Virus record (IMG/VR): IMGVR_UViG_3300021420_000004
Location: 1 to 62,116 of that record
Direction: 5' to 3' (one strand)
Length of the DNA stretch: 62,116 nt
DNA from: a virus
Below, piece after piece: positions 7,355 through 14,341 of the stretch. The first letter of the stretch is position 1. Each line of letters starts with the position of its first letter. Position numbers and translations under genes: made by a program. The notes under the pieces were generated by a model. It was not told the DNA's origin and ran no database searches. It saw only the letters and a list, made by a program, of their open reading frames with translations.

Positions 7355-8173
7355 TCACTTTCCCTCCCCTGGCTTGGCTGTAGGACGCAATTCCCTCTCT
7401 GCCGCATCAAGAGCCAACGTCTGCTCCAGCAGTTCGGCCAACTCAGCGATGTGCTTGAAAGTTATATCCTTGGCGGGTGATCCGATGCACAGGTATCCCT
7501 TGTTGCACAGTCGTTGAATTTTACGCGCAATAGAGACGGGCGATTCCTCGCGCCCTCCAACTCCCGCCCGGCCGCCACCGTAAAACTCTTCTCGTTCTTC
7601 TGCTATTTCCAGTGCTGCCGCCGTGCGTGGTTCCGATGCGCCCGACTCGATTGGTCCGCCATGTTCTGAGCAAGCCCACGTCTTCCGCATAGGGACTCCG
7701 CAGACGGTACAACTTGGTGCTGGTGGCCCCTCCTGGCTGGGGTGTCCAGCGTATCGACTCTCCGATTTGTAGGCGGCTAATCGCTCACCCCAAGGCTTAT
7801 CCATGAAACCTGGTGTTCGCCATAACTGCTCAACTGCACCCATGAATGCTTCCTCGCTTGGCGCGGCTGTCGCCGGAGCGGAGGCGGAATGCCAATCATT
7901 ATTACAGTAGAAGTACTCACCCCACTGATAGCCAACTTGTAACTTGGTCGCCTTGTCATTACTTGCGCATCCGGGGCATCGTTCTCCCTGCGCTTCCATC
8001 TCCGCATCAATCTCGAATGTTTCGCCGTCTTCGAGCGGGTAGAACAACCTGCGCGCCTTATCAAGAGCCTCGTTCTCACAACTGGCCGTAACTCGTGCGC
8101 CTTCCGCCATACGCTTACCATCACGAAATCGTGAAACTCTGTACTCTTGGGGCGCTGCTTTGTCTTCGCTCAT
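7355..8173 (-). CDS. Multi-zinc-site protein, 272 aa
   Basis: Contains CPGC...C (near 67), CTVCGVPMRKTWAC (near 155) and a C-terminal cysteine region, consistent with several zinc knuckles joined by polar linkers. The C-terminal 50 residues (SIARKIQRLCNKGYLCIG, then LAELLEQTLALDAAEREL) look helical. It follows an analogous Cys-rich gene by one base. Possible DNA- or RNA-binding accessory protein; no catalytic motif is visible. Confidence 0.7.
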   Translation of the reverse strand: MSEDKAAPQEYRVSRFRDGKRMAEGARVTASCENEALDKARRLFYPLEDGETFEIDAEMEAQGERCPGCASNDKATKLQVGYQWGEYFYCNNDWHSASAPATAAPSEEAFMGAVEQLWRTPGFMDKPWGERLAAYKSESRYAGHPSQEGPPAPSCTVCGVPMRKTWACSEHGGPIESGASEPRTAAALEIAEEREEFYGGGRAGVGGREESPVSIARKIQRLCNKGYLCIGSPAKDITFKHIAELAELLEQTLALDAAERELRPTAKPGEGK

Positions 8174-8174
8174 C

Positions 8175-8456
8175 TCAAATCTCTCCGCCTTCCATGATTG
8201 AAAATCCCTTGACTAGCCTACAACCAATCCCGTATTGCGACTGTTCGTAAGCATCTCGTTGCGGATTCTGCAGCAAGCTGAATCGGCGTCCACTCTTTTC
8301 CAGCGTATGATGGGCTAACCCGGTATCGCGTGATCCGCAGAATGGACAATCCTCGAATACCAGAGTGAGCGGACCGTATTGACTTTCCGACGCATACACG
8401 TGATGACAAGATCGGCAATAGTTCATCGGCGTCTCTCGTCCCGTGTCTCCGCTCAT
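8175..8456 (-). CDS. Zinc-ribbon protein, 93 aa
   Basis: ATG 8456 (ATGA overlap) gives MSGDTGRETPMNYCRSCHHV; CRSC and later CPFCGSRDTG form a classic four-Cys zinc ribbon separated by about 25 residues. Longer open frame to 8639 ignored because it runs antisense-like through the upstream gene. Unknown function; nucleic-acid contact is typical for such ribbons. Confidence 0.7.
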   Translation of the reverse strand: MSGDTGRETPMNYCRSCHHVYASESQYGPLTLVFEDCPFCGSRDTGLAHHTLEKSGRRFSLLQNPQRDAYEQSQYGIGCRLVKGFSIMEGGEI

Positions 8457-8707
8457 CGAGTTTCCTCCGGTTCTGTAGCCTTCCAGCGCTCTGCCGAAAG
8501 TTTGTACGAATGGATATGCGCTTGCCTGATTGTCACCTTGGGGTGCGTATAATGGTCCTTTTGGGCTGCACTCCAAGCTACTTCGAGTTCTGCTGCGTGC
8601 ATCGAATCGTAATAATTTCCCGTAGGCTCCCCAAGGCATTCAGTCCAATACACAACGGAAGATTCAGTAAATTCGCGCATCCATTGCTTGCTCTCAGTCG
8701 CCATCAT
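8453..8707 (-). CDS. Hypothetical protein, 84 aa
   Basis: Starts MMATESKQWMREFTESSVVY; GGAGG 4-5 bases upstream of the first of two adjacent ATGs (8707 or 8704). Soluble, Trp/His-containing, no cysteines but one. Central SMHAAELEVAWSAAQKDHY resembles a helix. No family recognised. Confidence 0.65.
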   Translation of the reverse strand: MMATESKQWMREFTESSVVYWTECLGEPTGNYYDSMHAAELEVAWSAAQKDHYTHPKVTIRQAHIHSYKLSAERWKATEPEETR

Positions 8708-8718
8708 TTCGCCTCCGC

Positions 8719-8814
8719 TCAGATGTCCAAGTGACCTACGCCCTCGCAGTATTCGCAGGGCCAGCCTTCCCATTCCCTGCCGCTGCCGCTGCCGTGACAC
8801 TTAGGGCACTCCAC
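8719..8814 (-). CDS. DnaJ-type zinc-finger micropeptide, 31 aa, GTG start
   Basis: From GTG 8814 it reads (M)ECPKCHGSGSGREWEGW and later CEYCEGVGHLDI: two CxxCxGxG units, the DnaJ-type zinc-binding repeat. The frame has no ATG, and the only stop upstream is the TGA ending the previous gene in the same frame. The preceding 29 bases are a near copy of the leader of the 9302 gene but with the SD altered. It may be a decayed duplicate, a read-through extension of the 9030 gene, or a genuine micropeptide. Confidence 0.4.
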   Translation of the reverse strand: MECPKCHGSGSGREWEGWPCEYCEGVGHLDI

Positions 8815-8815
8815 A

Positions 8816-8844
8816 GCTTTGTCCGCTTCTATGATCCGCCGACC
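8816..8844 (-). repeat. Duplicated translation-initiation leader, copy 1
   Basis: 29 bases matching 9306-9334 with one mismatch. Both copies end just before a start codon on the minus strand. The single difference changes AGAGGA to AGCGGA, weakening the SD in this copy. Confidence 0.7.
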
Positions 8845-8850
8845 GAATTC

Positions 8851-9030
8851 TCAAAAATGGTCTTTACCGCAAGCGGGACAATCAAATCCCCATTCGTGGT
8901 CTTTAGCAGCCTTGCCTCTCGTCTGCCTGTCGGCCCCTCTGTGTCCTGCACTCTTAACTTCAGAGCAGTCATCCGAAGTCGGTTGTTTTCGCTCCGGTTC
9001 GCCGTTGCCGATCCCCGTCCGATTTGTCAT
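8851..9030 (-). CDS. Hypothetical protein with CPACG motif, 59 aa
   Basis: ATG 9030 overlaps the upstream stop (ATGA). Polar, charged N-terminal two thirds, then WGFDCPACGKDHF at the very C-terminus, i.e. half a zinc ribbon. The frame after the TGA stays open for 45 more codons that carry the DnaJ-type CxxCxGxG pairs, so a recent stop mutation or read-through is possible. Confidence 0.55.
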   Translation of the reverse strand: MTNRTGIGNGEPERKQPTSDDCSEVKSAGHRGADRQTRGKAAKDHEWGFDCPACGKDHF

Positions 9031-9302
9031 ACTCGTTCCTCAAGTTCGCGCCGAGATTTAAGAATGCAATCCTCACAGGTGTAGCAGCTTCCGAATCGCC
9101 CTTCGACTTTGGCACGCTCCATGACCATGCGAGTCTTTGCCGGAAGTGTCTGTGGACCTTTATGAATCACACTCAAACACTTATGCGAGAAGCGGGTAAC
9201 TACCCACGCAAACGAGCGACATTCGATCTCAACGTCTTCCGTGCCGACTCCATACAGGTAGTCCAGCGCATAGTGCTCCGAATCCGTGAGTGATTCGCTC
9301 AT
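9027..9302 (-). CDS. Hypothetical protein with C-terminal CYTCEDC, 91 aa
   Basis: ATG 9302 gives MSESLTDSEHYALDYLYGVG, preceded by AGAGGA. C-terminus GSCYTCEDCILKSRRELEE is a Cys cluster able to bind a metal. The frame is open to 9527 but only through arginine-rich antisense sequence. Part of the run of Cys-rich small genes. Function unknown. Confidence 0.65.
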   Translation of the reverse strand: MSESLTDSEHYALDYLYGVGTEDVEIECRSFAWVVTRFSHKCLSVIHKGPQTLPAKTRMVMERAKVEGRFGSCYTCEDCILKSRRELEERV

Positions 9303-9305
9303 TTG

Positions 9306-9334
9306 GCTTTGTCCTCTTCTATGATCCGCCGACC
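9306..9334 (-). repeat. Duplicated translation-initiation leader, copy 2
   Basis: The 29-base partner of 8816-8844; here it carries an intact AGAGGA ribosome-binding site in front of ATG 9302. Confidence 0.7.
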
Positions 9335-9351
9335 TTACCCTCCCGCCACCG

Positions 9352-10506
9352 TCACGGATGCTTCGCCGTGTACACGAACACCGCTCCCTGCCCGCTATCC
9401 GTCCCTGGCGCTCCCAGAAGCACCTTCCCGTCCTGCACCGCCACGCTTGCCCCAGCGTTCGTCTGCGGAGGCTTCGGCACCAAGCGGAGATCCGGCGTGC
9501 CCGATGCCCACCCTCCCGCTGGCTCATAACACACGAACGCCGATCCCTGCTGCACCTGCCATTGATTCACCGGCCCGGAGTCGCCGAGGATGATCGTTGT
9601 GGAGTCGATAGCCAGGGATGTGATCCCCCGGAAGTAGATATAATGCGGGATGGTCAAGGTCGCCGAGGGAATCGAGGTGTCCTGCCAGCCGGTCGAAGGC
9701 TCGATGAAGATCGGCGCGGAGCCATTGAGCAGGCCGGAGCCCGCGGCGGCGATGGTTCCCGCGTACATCGCCAAGGGACCCATGAGCGAGCCAGAGCAGC
9801 CCTCGGAGCTTCGGCTCCCGGCGGATAGTTCCGCCGTCTGGGTCATCGACTGCCATCCTCCGAGGGACTCCTGGTAGACGTAGATCGCCCCGCATCCCTC
9901 ATTCGCCAGGGGAGCGGAGATGGCTACCTTGACGCCAAAGACGGCCAGCGCGTAGCCGAATTCATAATCGGACTGCTGGGGATTATCCGATGGCGTCAGT
10001 TCCGCGCTGGGGGAGATTGACGAAGGCCATCCTCCACCCGGCTGCACGTAGAGATCCGCGACCCCGCCGGATTGCTGCGAGGCCATGACGACGGTTGAGC
10101 CGTTGACCGCTATCGACGGCAGCACTCCGGTCCAATCACTCGACGGCAAAAGCTGGGCCGTCTCGGTCGCATCCGCCCATCCACCTACGCCTTCGACGAA
10201 CACGAATCCTCCAGTCGAGGAAACGCCGACGATAGTAGTCCCCTTGTTCGCCGCCGCGACCTGCTGGATAGCTGAGCCATCCGAGGTCGTAAGAATCGCC
10301 AGCAGCGAAGGAGTCGCCCAAGTTGGCGCGGGCGCGAAGAGGTAAATCCCGCCATTGGAAAGGACCGCCGCCACCTGCCCGCTCAGCGCGACGGATTGTC
10401 CCGCTCGCTCCGAGCCGTTGATTGAGATTTCGCCGTTGAAGAATTGGCCGACCGCCAGCGACGCCAGGGACATCCATACGAGGATCAGCAATGGGATACG
10501 TTTCAT
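9352..10506 (-). CDS. Secreted FG-GAP/beta-propeller-like protein, 384 aa
   Basis: ATG 10506 follows GGAGGGAAGT. N-terminus MKRIPLLILVWMSLASLAVG is a clear Sec signal peptide with cleavage after VGQ or nearby. The rest is about seven repeats of roughly 50 residues with pattern (aromatic/Gly)-hydrophobic strand-G..G.(I/V)Y(V/L)F, for example GAIYVYQESLGGW and GAVFVYTAKHP, as in integrin-like FG-GAP beta-propellers. Such domains usually bind proteins or sugars outside the cell. Its place in an early, replication-type operon and not among virion genes is odd. A propeller fold is inferred from the repeats; the ligand is unknown. Confidence 0.75.
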   Translation of the reverse strand: MKRIPLLILVWMSLASLAVGQFFNGEISINGSERAGQSVALSGQVAAVLSNGGIYLFAPAPTWATPSLLAILTTSDGSAIQQVAAANKGTTIVGVSSTGGFVFVEGVGGWADATETAQLLPSSDWTGVLPSIAVNGSTVVMASQQSGGVADLYVQPGGGWPSSISPSAELTPSDNPQQSDYEFGYALAVFGVKVAISAPLANEGCGAIYVYQESLGGWQSMTQTAELSAGSRSSEGCSGSLMGPLAMYAGTIAAAGSGLLNGSAPIFIEPSTGWQDTSIPSATLTIPHYIYFRGITSLAIDSTTIILGDSGPVNQWQVQQGSAFVCYEPAGGWASGTPDLRLVPKPPQTNAGASVAVQDGKVLLGAPGTDSGQGAVFVYTAKHP

Positions 10507-10515
10507 ACTTCCCTC

Positions 10516-10680
10516 CTACTTAAAGTTGACAAGCTCAATCAGGTCCTTACATGCGAGAATAATCTCGCAGGCGCGGCGCTCGGGAGTCTTGCGATGTACG
10601 TCACCTTTGATGGAGGGATAAGCGTCCCCTAGATAATAGGAGACACGTCCCAGCAAACTATAAGCTTCCCAAGGCGTCAC
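10516..10680 (-). CDS. Hypothetical protein, 54 aa, GTG start
   Basis: Begins at GTG 10680, overlapping the nuclease stop (GTGA), and ends 9 bases before the propeller gene. Reads (M)TPWEAYSLLGRVSYYLGDA, then a helical segment RRACEIILACKDLIELVNF. Compact, probably helical. Not recognised. Confidence 0.6.
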   Translation of the reverse strand: MTPWEAYSLLGRVSYYLGDAYPSIKGDVHRKTPERRACEIILACKDLIELVNFK

Positions 10681-12278
10681 GATTTTTCTCCAGTTGATAG
10701 TGCAGCGGCGAGTCGTTCCGCTTCGTGATTACAGGTCCGGGCGACAAAGCGCCCCGTCGCCATCGGATCGCGCCGCACGTCTTCGCCACCATAACACACT
10801 TTCACGAAGGCGCATTCAGTGGGGTAGGAGCAAGCTTTCCGCGTTTTTCTGAACTTACGATTCAGCAAACTACGCCGCTCTCCGTCATCGACTGCGGATT
10901 CTACCAGAGCCACGTTTTCCGCGATCTCCGTCTCTTGCTCCTCTATTTCCTCCATAAAATCTCGAAGATCGTCATCGTTGCGATACACGGTAATCGGTGG
11001 AATAAAAACCGCGTCCAAGGGATGCTGACTCGTGTATCCAAGCGCCTGCGCGGAGGACTTCCATCCCAGAGGTCGCGGCTCCATGCCCACGGTCGAGTCG
11101 AACGCGGACATCGCCTCTTGGGAATCATCCAGCCGGTCGATCCATCGCTTCACGTCGTCCACCGGCTCTGGCTTCCAATGGCCGTAGTAGAGATTCGTCG
11201 CGCCTCCATCTTCCTTGATGTAGTCGTAGGACCAGCATTCGTCGCCAAGGTTGAAGGCAGATCCCTTCGCCGCTGTGCCTCGCGCCACATAACGACGGAT
11301 CAGGTGAGACTTCTGCGAGCGAACCTCGAAGCCGAACCGCGCTGACAACTCTTTATCCTTCCAGCGCTCCCCCTTGAGCATGTATTCGTAGCGGATGCCA
11401 AGGATGCGGGGCGGGGCGGGGAGTCCATGAAGGTAAACAGCTATACGGGGATCACACTCTAACCCATTACCATGATGAATGTCCGTCCACCAGTTCTGTA
11501 ATCGCCGCTCCACCTCCACTCCCTCGCTCAATCCCTGCATATCATGCTGCGCGTCCAGCTCCTTCCGGCGATCCCAGCTCGCGGCGGTCTTGAACGACAT
11601 GAGATACAGACTGTTATCCGAACGGGATCGCAGCAGTGCATCAGGACGGGAGCAGAATACAATCGCCGCGCCGTCGCGCCGGTCATCCTCGTAATACTTA
11701 TCGGGATCGACATGCGCCAACTCCCAAGTCCCCTCCCGCTCCACCTCCAGCACCTCGAACTCCTCCAGCAACGGTCGCAGCCGCCGTCTGGCATACGCCC
11801 GCACCAGCCCCTCAACCAGCGCGGACTGCTCCTTCCACAGATACTCGTCGAACTGGGATTGCCCGTTCGCTTGCGTGTCGTACAGCGCCTTCAACGTGGG
11901 ATCGTCGATCTCGACTCCCAGCTCCGAGGCCGTCGCCGTCATCTGCTGCTGAAGGTCGGTCGGCGCGGTCATCGCCGCCTGCTCGTTGGGATCGACGGCG
12001 AGGGCGTTGCGGTATTGCGCGAGGTCGGCTATCGCCAACTCCACCGCCGTATCTTCAATCGACGGCAGCGAGACGTTTATATCGTCGATGTTCGACGTGC
12101 TATAAGCGACCAGTAGCGTCTCCAATCCTTTGTGAACCGCCCCACCAACCGCGAGCGGCAACGGCTTCCTCGCTGGCGTCAATCCCACGCCCGACTGGTG
12201 GTATTCCAGCCAGCGGAGGCGATTGCAGCGCTGGAAGCTCTCGATGCGACTTCTATCGGTGAATACGGCCCGCGTCAT
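10677..12278 (-). CDS. PD-(D/E)XK nuclease-fold protein, RecB/Cas4-like with C-terminal Cys cluster
   Basis: A 533-aa protein. N-terminus FTDRSRIESFQRCNRLRWLE matches the opening of RecB/AddB/Cas4-type nucleases (S...F..CP..W). About 30 residues later GGAVHKGLETLL matches the conserved G..H..L. A mid-domain RPDALL...YLMSFKTA corresponds to the catalytic G.(I/V)D......(D/E)xK block, but Ser occupies the acidic position before xK. The C-terminus has CSYPTECAFVKVC and a later Cys, a probable 4Fe-4S site. ATG 12278 makes an ATGA overlap. Expected role: processing DNA ends for recombination. Catalytic competence needs checking. Confidence 0.8.
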   Translation of the reverse strand: MTRAVFTDRSRIESFQRCNRLRWLEYHQSGVGLTPARKPLPLAVGGAVHKGLETLLVAYSTSNIDDINVSLPSIEDTAVELAIADLAQYRNALAVDPNEQAAMTAPTDLQQQMTATASELGVEIDDPTLKALYDTQANGQSQFDEYLWKEQSALVEGLVRAYARRRLRPLLEEFEVLEVEREGTWELAHVDPDKYYEDDRRDGAAIVFCSRPDALLRSRSDNSLYLMSFKTAASWDRRKELDAQHDMQGLSEGVEVERRLQNWWTDIHHGNGLECDPRIAVYLHGLPAPPRILGIRYEYMLKGERWKDKELSARFGFEVRSQKSHLIRRYVARGTAAKGSAFNLGDECWSYDYIKEDGGATNLYYGHWKPEPVDDVKRWIDRLDDSQEAMSAFDSTVGMEPRPLGWKSSAQALGYTSQHPLDAVFIPPITVYRNDDDLRDFMEEIEEQETEIAENVALVESAVDDGERRSLLNRKFRKTRKACSYPTECAFVKVCYGGEDVRRDPMATGRFVARTCNHEAERLAAALSTGEKS

Positions 12279-12568
12279 TTCCCCACCCGATCCACGACCA
12301 CCTCGCACTGCACAATCTGCGCCGCAATCCCCTGTGACAACTTGCCAGGACCGTCCAGCCGCACGAACGTGCGCCCCTCGTCCTCAAGGTTGTATGATCC
12401 CCGACTCACCGAATACAATTCGAATTTATCGGGGGCCGTGGACGTAATCTGCCATACCTCAAAGTACCCAGTCGTGGTAGAGTCCTCACACACAATCCCC
12501 ACGCGCCGCAACACGTCGCGGCCCTTAGGATGCAACTCAACGTATGTGCCCGCCTTGATTTCTGTCAT
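12275..12568 (-). CDS. Hypothetical beta-rich protein, 97 aa
   Basis: Starts MTEIKAGTYVELHPKGRDVL with strand-rich sequence (GYFEVWQITSTAPDKFELYS), resembling a small barrel. ATGA overlaps on both sides. A role in the nuclease operon is inferred only from position. Confidence 0.6.
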   Translation of the reverse strand: MTEIKAGTYVELHPKGRDVLRRVGIVCEDSTTTGYFEVWQITSTAPDKFELYSVSRGSYNLEDEGRTFVRLDGPGKLSQGIAAQIVQCEVVVDRVGK

Positions 12569-12738
12569 CGTCCCGCCTCCTTTTGCTCAACCTTCTCGAT
12601 CCCCCACCGTACCAGCGTCCGAATCATACTCGCCAAGGTCCGACCATCCTCGACCGCCATCCTCTCGACTCGATCCAGCATCGCCGGACTCATGCGGAAT
12701 GAAACCAACTCGGTGAACCTGTCTACTTTTGCCCTCAT
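12565..12738 (-). CDS. Ribbon-helix-helix (CopG/Arc-like) regulator, 57 aa
   Basis: Reads MRAKVDRFTELVSFRMSPAM, then LDRVERMAVEDGRTLASMIR and a C-terminal helix: a strand (TELVSFRM) plus two helices, the RHH layout. The start at ATG 12738 lies 8 bases downstream of the -10 box, so its mRNA would be leaderless or nearly so; a longer frame to 12774 would start inside the promoter. First gene of the leftward transcript. Likely an autoregulated repressor of the divergent control region. Confidence 0.75.
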   Translation of the reverse strand: MRAKVDRFTELVSFRMSPAMLDRVERMAVEDGRTLASMIRTLVRWGIEKVEQKEAGR

Positions 12739-12746
12739 GCGAGGAC

Positions 12747-12774
12747 ATATTAGCACGTCTGAATACGATGTCAA
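12747..12774 (-). promoter_or_regulatory. Promoter for the 12.7 kb leftward operon
   Basis: Minus strand TTGACA (12774-12769), a 16-base spacer, TAATAT (12752-12747), then ATG after 8 bases. Near-consensus. It implies a leaderless first gene. Confidence 0.65.
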
Positions 12775-12786
12775 GTGTTATTTTCG

Positions 12787-12797
12787 CTCACCTGTGG
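12787..12797 (+). promoter_or_regulatory. CTCACCTGTGG site, shared with the 16 kb control region
   Basis: Its reverse complement CCACAGGTGAG occurs at 16333-16343, and the core CTCACCTGT is repeated at 16032, 16053 and 16073. It lies just upstream of the leftward -35. Probable binding site of a phage regulator or initiator. Confidence 0.5.
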
Positions 12798-12881
12798 AAA
12801 TACTTTATAACATTCACCATCCGCTACAGTTACGAAGACACAAATTTACAATATTTTCACTATTCTCTTGACTCCGAGGGG

Positions 12882-12890
12882 TGATAAGAT
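12882..12890 (+). promoter_or_regulatory. Extended -10 promoter for the Rep-like gene
   Basis: TGATAAGAT (extended -10, TG at 12882-12883 and TAAGAT at 12885-12890) inside GAGGGGTGATAAGAT, which parallels GAGGGGTGATATGGT at the 16.37 kb promoter. No good -35 at 17 bases; a TTGACT lies only 11 bases upstream. Predicted start near 12897 gives a leader of about 100 bases. Confidence 0.45.
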
Positions 12891-12904
12891 GTAGTCAACA
12901 GAAG

Positions 12905-12996
12905 GTTGCCTGAGCAACGAAATCCCTGCGTGAGCAGGCCGGTTTACATGGGAGTGTCCGCCGGTCTGCTCAGCGTAGGAGAAAACTGGACACTCC
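12905..12996 (+). promoter_or_regulatory. Structured leader: hairpin plus H-type pseudoknot before the Rep-like gene
   Basis: A 5-bp hairpin GTTGC/GCAAC with a CTGA loop at 12905-12918 is followed by two interleaved helices. S1 pairs 12931-12942 (TGAGCAGGCCGG) with 12961-12972 (CCGGTCTGCTCA), 12 pairs with one G-U. S2 pairs 12951-12959 (GGAGTGTCC) with 12988-12996 (GGACACTCC), 9 perfect pairs. S2's 5' strand lies in S1's loop and its 3' strand ends 2 bases before ATG 12999, so the two form an H-type pseudoknot spanning the AGGAG at 12977-12981. This would gate translation of the downstream gene. The alternative is DNA-level operator repeats. Confidence 0.55.
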
Positions 12997-12998
12997 GA

Positions 12999-14279
12999 AT
13001 GGCTACTACGCCGTCGTGCATCTCCGCTAACGATCCAGCCATCACCAATCAGATCCTAAACGAGAATCCCAACGGCGATTCCTACGAATCCCAACGCAAG
13101 CGCCAACGCGATCCTTACTTTTTTGAACGCGACGCCTCTGGCGCGTGGCGAATCGTATCCTGGCTCGAACCTCGCGTCCATCGTGAGCAGCGTGAAGTCG
13201 CGCTCCAACTCCTCCGCGATCACGGCTGGATCGCCCGCGCTGACGCTATCGTGTCCTGTGGCCGCGCATTTATTCCCTTCAAGGGCTGCCTTGAAAAAGG
13301 TCCTGACGGGCGCTGGCACGAACTCCATGCCGTCGTGGGATTCTGCAATACCGCTTTCTGTTCTTATTGCTCTGATCCTAAGCGCAGATTAGATCATTTT
13401 CTAAACCTTGACCACAATCGCGTCATCCATTCTATCTACGCGATAACAAACACGCTCTCAGCTCGTGGGCTCCCCACATCAGTCAAGCGAATCGTCGTAG
13501 CCTCCAGAACCACCAAGACCACCAAAGGGCTAGGTATTCGTCAGCGTCAAGAAATCCTACAGAAGCAAATCGACCGATGGCGCGAGCGTGTTTGTCGCCA
13601 GTATGGAATCGGCACCGAGGAGCACGGGCTGCTTATCGCCGACGGCCTTCGTAAGGGGGGGGCCAGCGCTAAGATATTCTACGTAGGCCCCGACATTTCT
13701 GATTCCTTCCTGCGTGACACTTGGAAGGAAATCGTCGGAATTGGCTGGGAGTTCGATATAGACAGTGCCACCATTTGCGCCCACGAAATAGCGACCGACG
13801 AAATCGGCTGTCGCGGAATGGTCGAAGCAGAACTTCAGCGTCTCATGGAGGCCAATCACCAATTCGTCGCAATACGCAAGCCAAAGGAGCTGGCGGAACT
13901 ACATGTCATGTTCCGTAATTATCGAATGGTGCGCCGGATAGGATCGTTTTATGGCCAGAAGATCGTAAGCGATTCGGAGCAGATTACCGATATCGAGTCA
14001 TCCGAGATGACTGAGGCCGAAATCAACGCTGCCATAAACGCTATGCCCGTCGTTCCATCGGAGCTGGGATTGTGTATTACCTGTCAGGCTCCCCTAGTTG
14101 CGCTTATCAATCATAAGCCTAGCAATTACCAAGACTTAGACTCTAAGGCGATGCAGGTTAAGTATTACAAACCGAAGGAGCGTCAGGAACATAAACATAG
14201 TACCGTACATAAGTGTCCAGCCGACAGCAGATTGAGAGGAGATGTGAAGGCACTTATGAGCCAATCGCCGCCGTCCTGA
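12999..14279 (+). CDS. Putative replication initiator (degenerate rolling-circle Rep-like), 426 aa
   Basis: Start at ATG 12999, directly after the structured leader; the frame is open to a TTG at 12906, but that would code through the pseudoknot. Block order resembles plasmid rolling-circle Reps: a Cys cluster FCNTAFCSYC, then KRIVVASRTTK (like the LT.T block), then GPDISDSFLRDTWKEIVG followed by WEFDID (like GPYIP...LW...TG..VDI), then MFRNYRMVRRIGSFYG. The HxH of the HUH motif and a clear YxxK are missing, so nickase activity is doubtful. C-terminal CITC and HKC add a metal site. Inference from order of weak motifs only; it could be an unrelated DNA-binding protein. Confidence 0.4.
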   Translation: MATTPSCISANDPAITNQILNENPNGDSYESQRKRQRDPYFFERDASGAWRIVSWLEPRVHREQREVALQLLRDHGWIARADAIVSCGRAFIPFKGCLEKGPDGRWHELHAVVGFCNTAFCSYCSDPKRRLDHFLNLDHNRVIHSIYAITNTLSARGLPTSVKRIVVASRTTKTTKGLGIRQRQEILQKQIDRWRERVCRQYGIGTEEHGLLIADGLRKGGASAKIFYVGPDISDSFLRDTWKEIVGIGWEFDIDSATICAHEIATDEIGCRGMVEAELQRLMEANHQFVAIRKPKELAELHVMFRNYRMVRRIGSFYGQKIVSDSEQITDIESSEMTEAEINAAINAMPVVPSELGLCITCQAPLVALINHKPSNYQDLDSKAMQVKYYKPKERQEHKHSTVHKCPADSRLRGDVKALMSQSPPS

Positions 14280-14341
14280 CCGCTCCAGCGATCCCCTGAC
14301 CCCGATTTCCGACCGCTCTACACGATGATGAAGGCGGAGCC

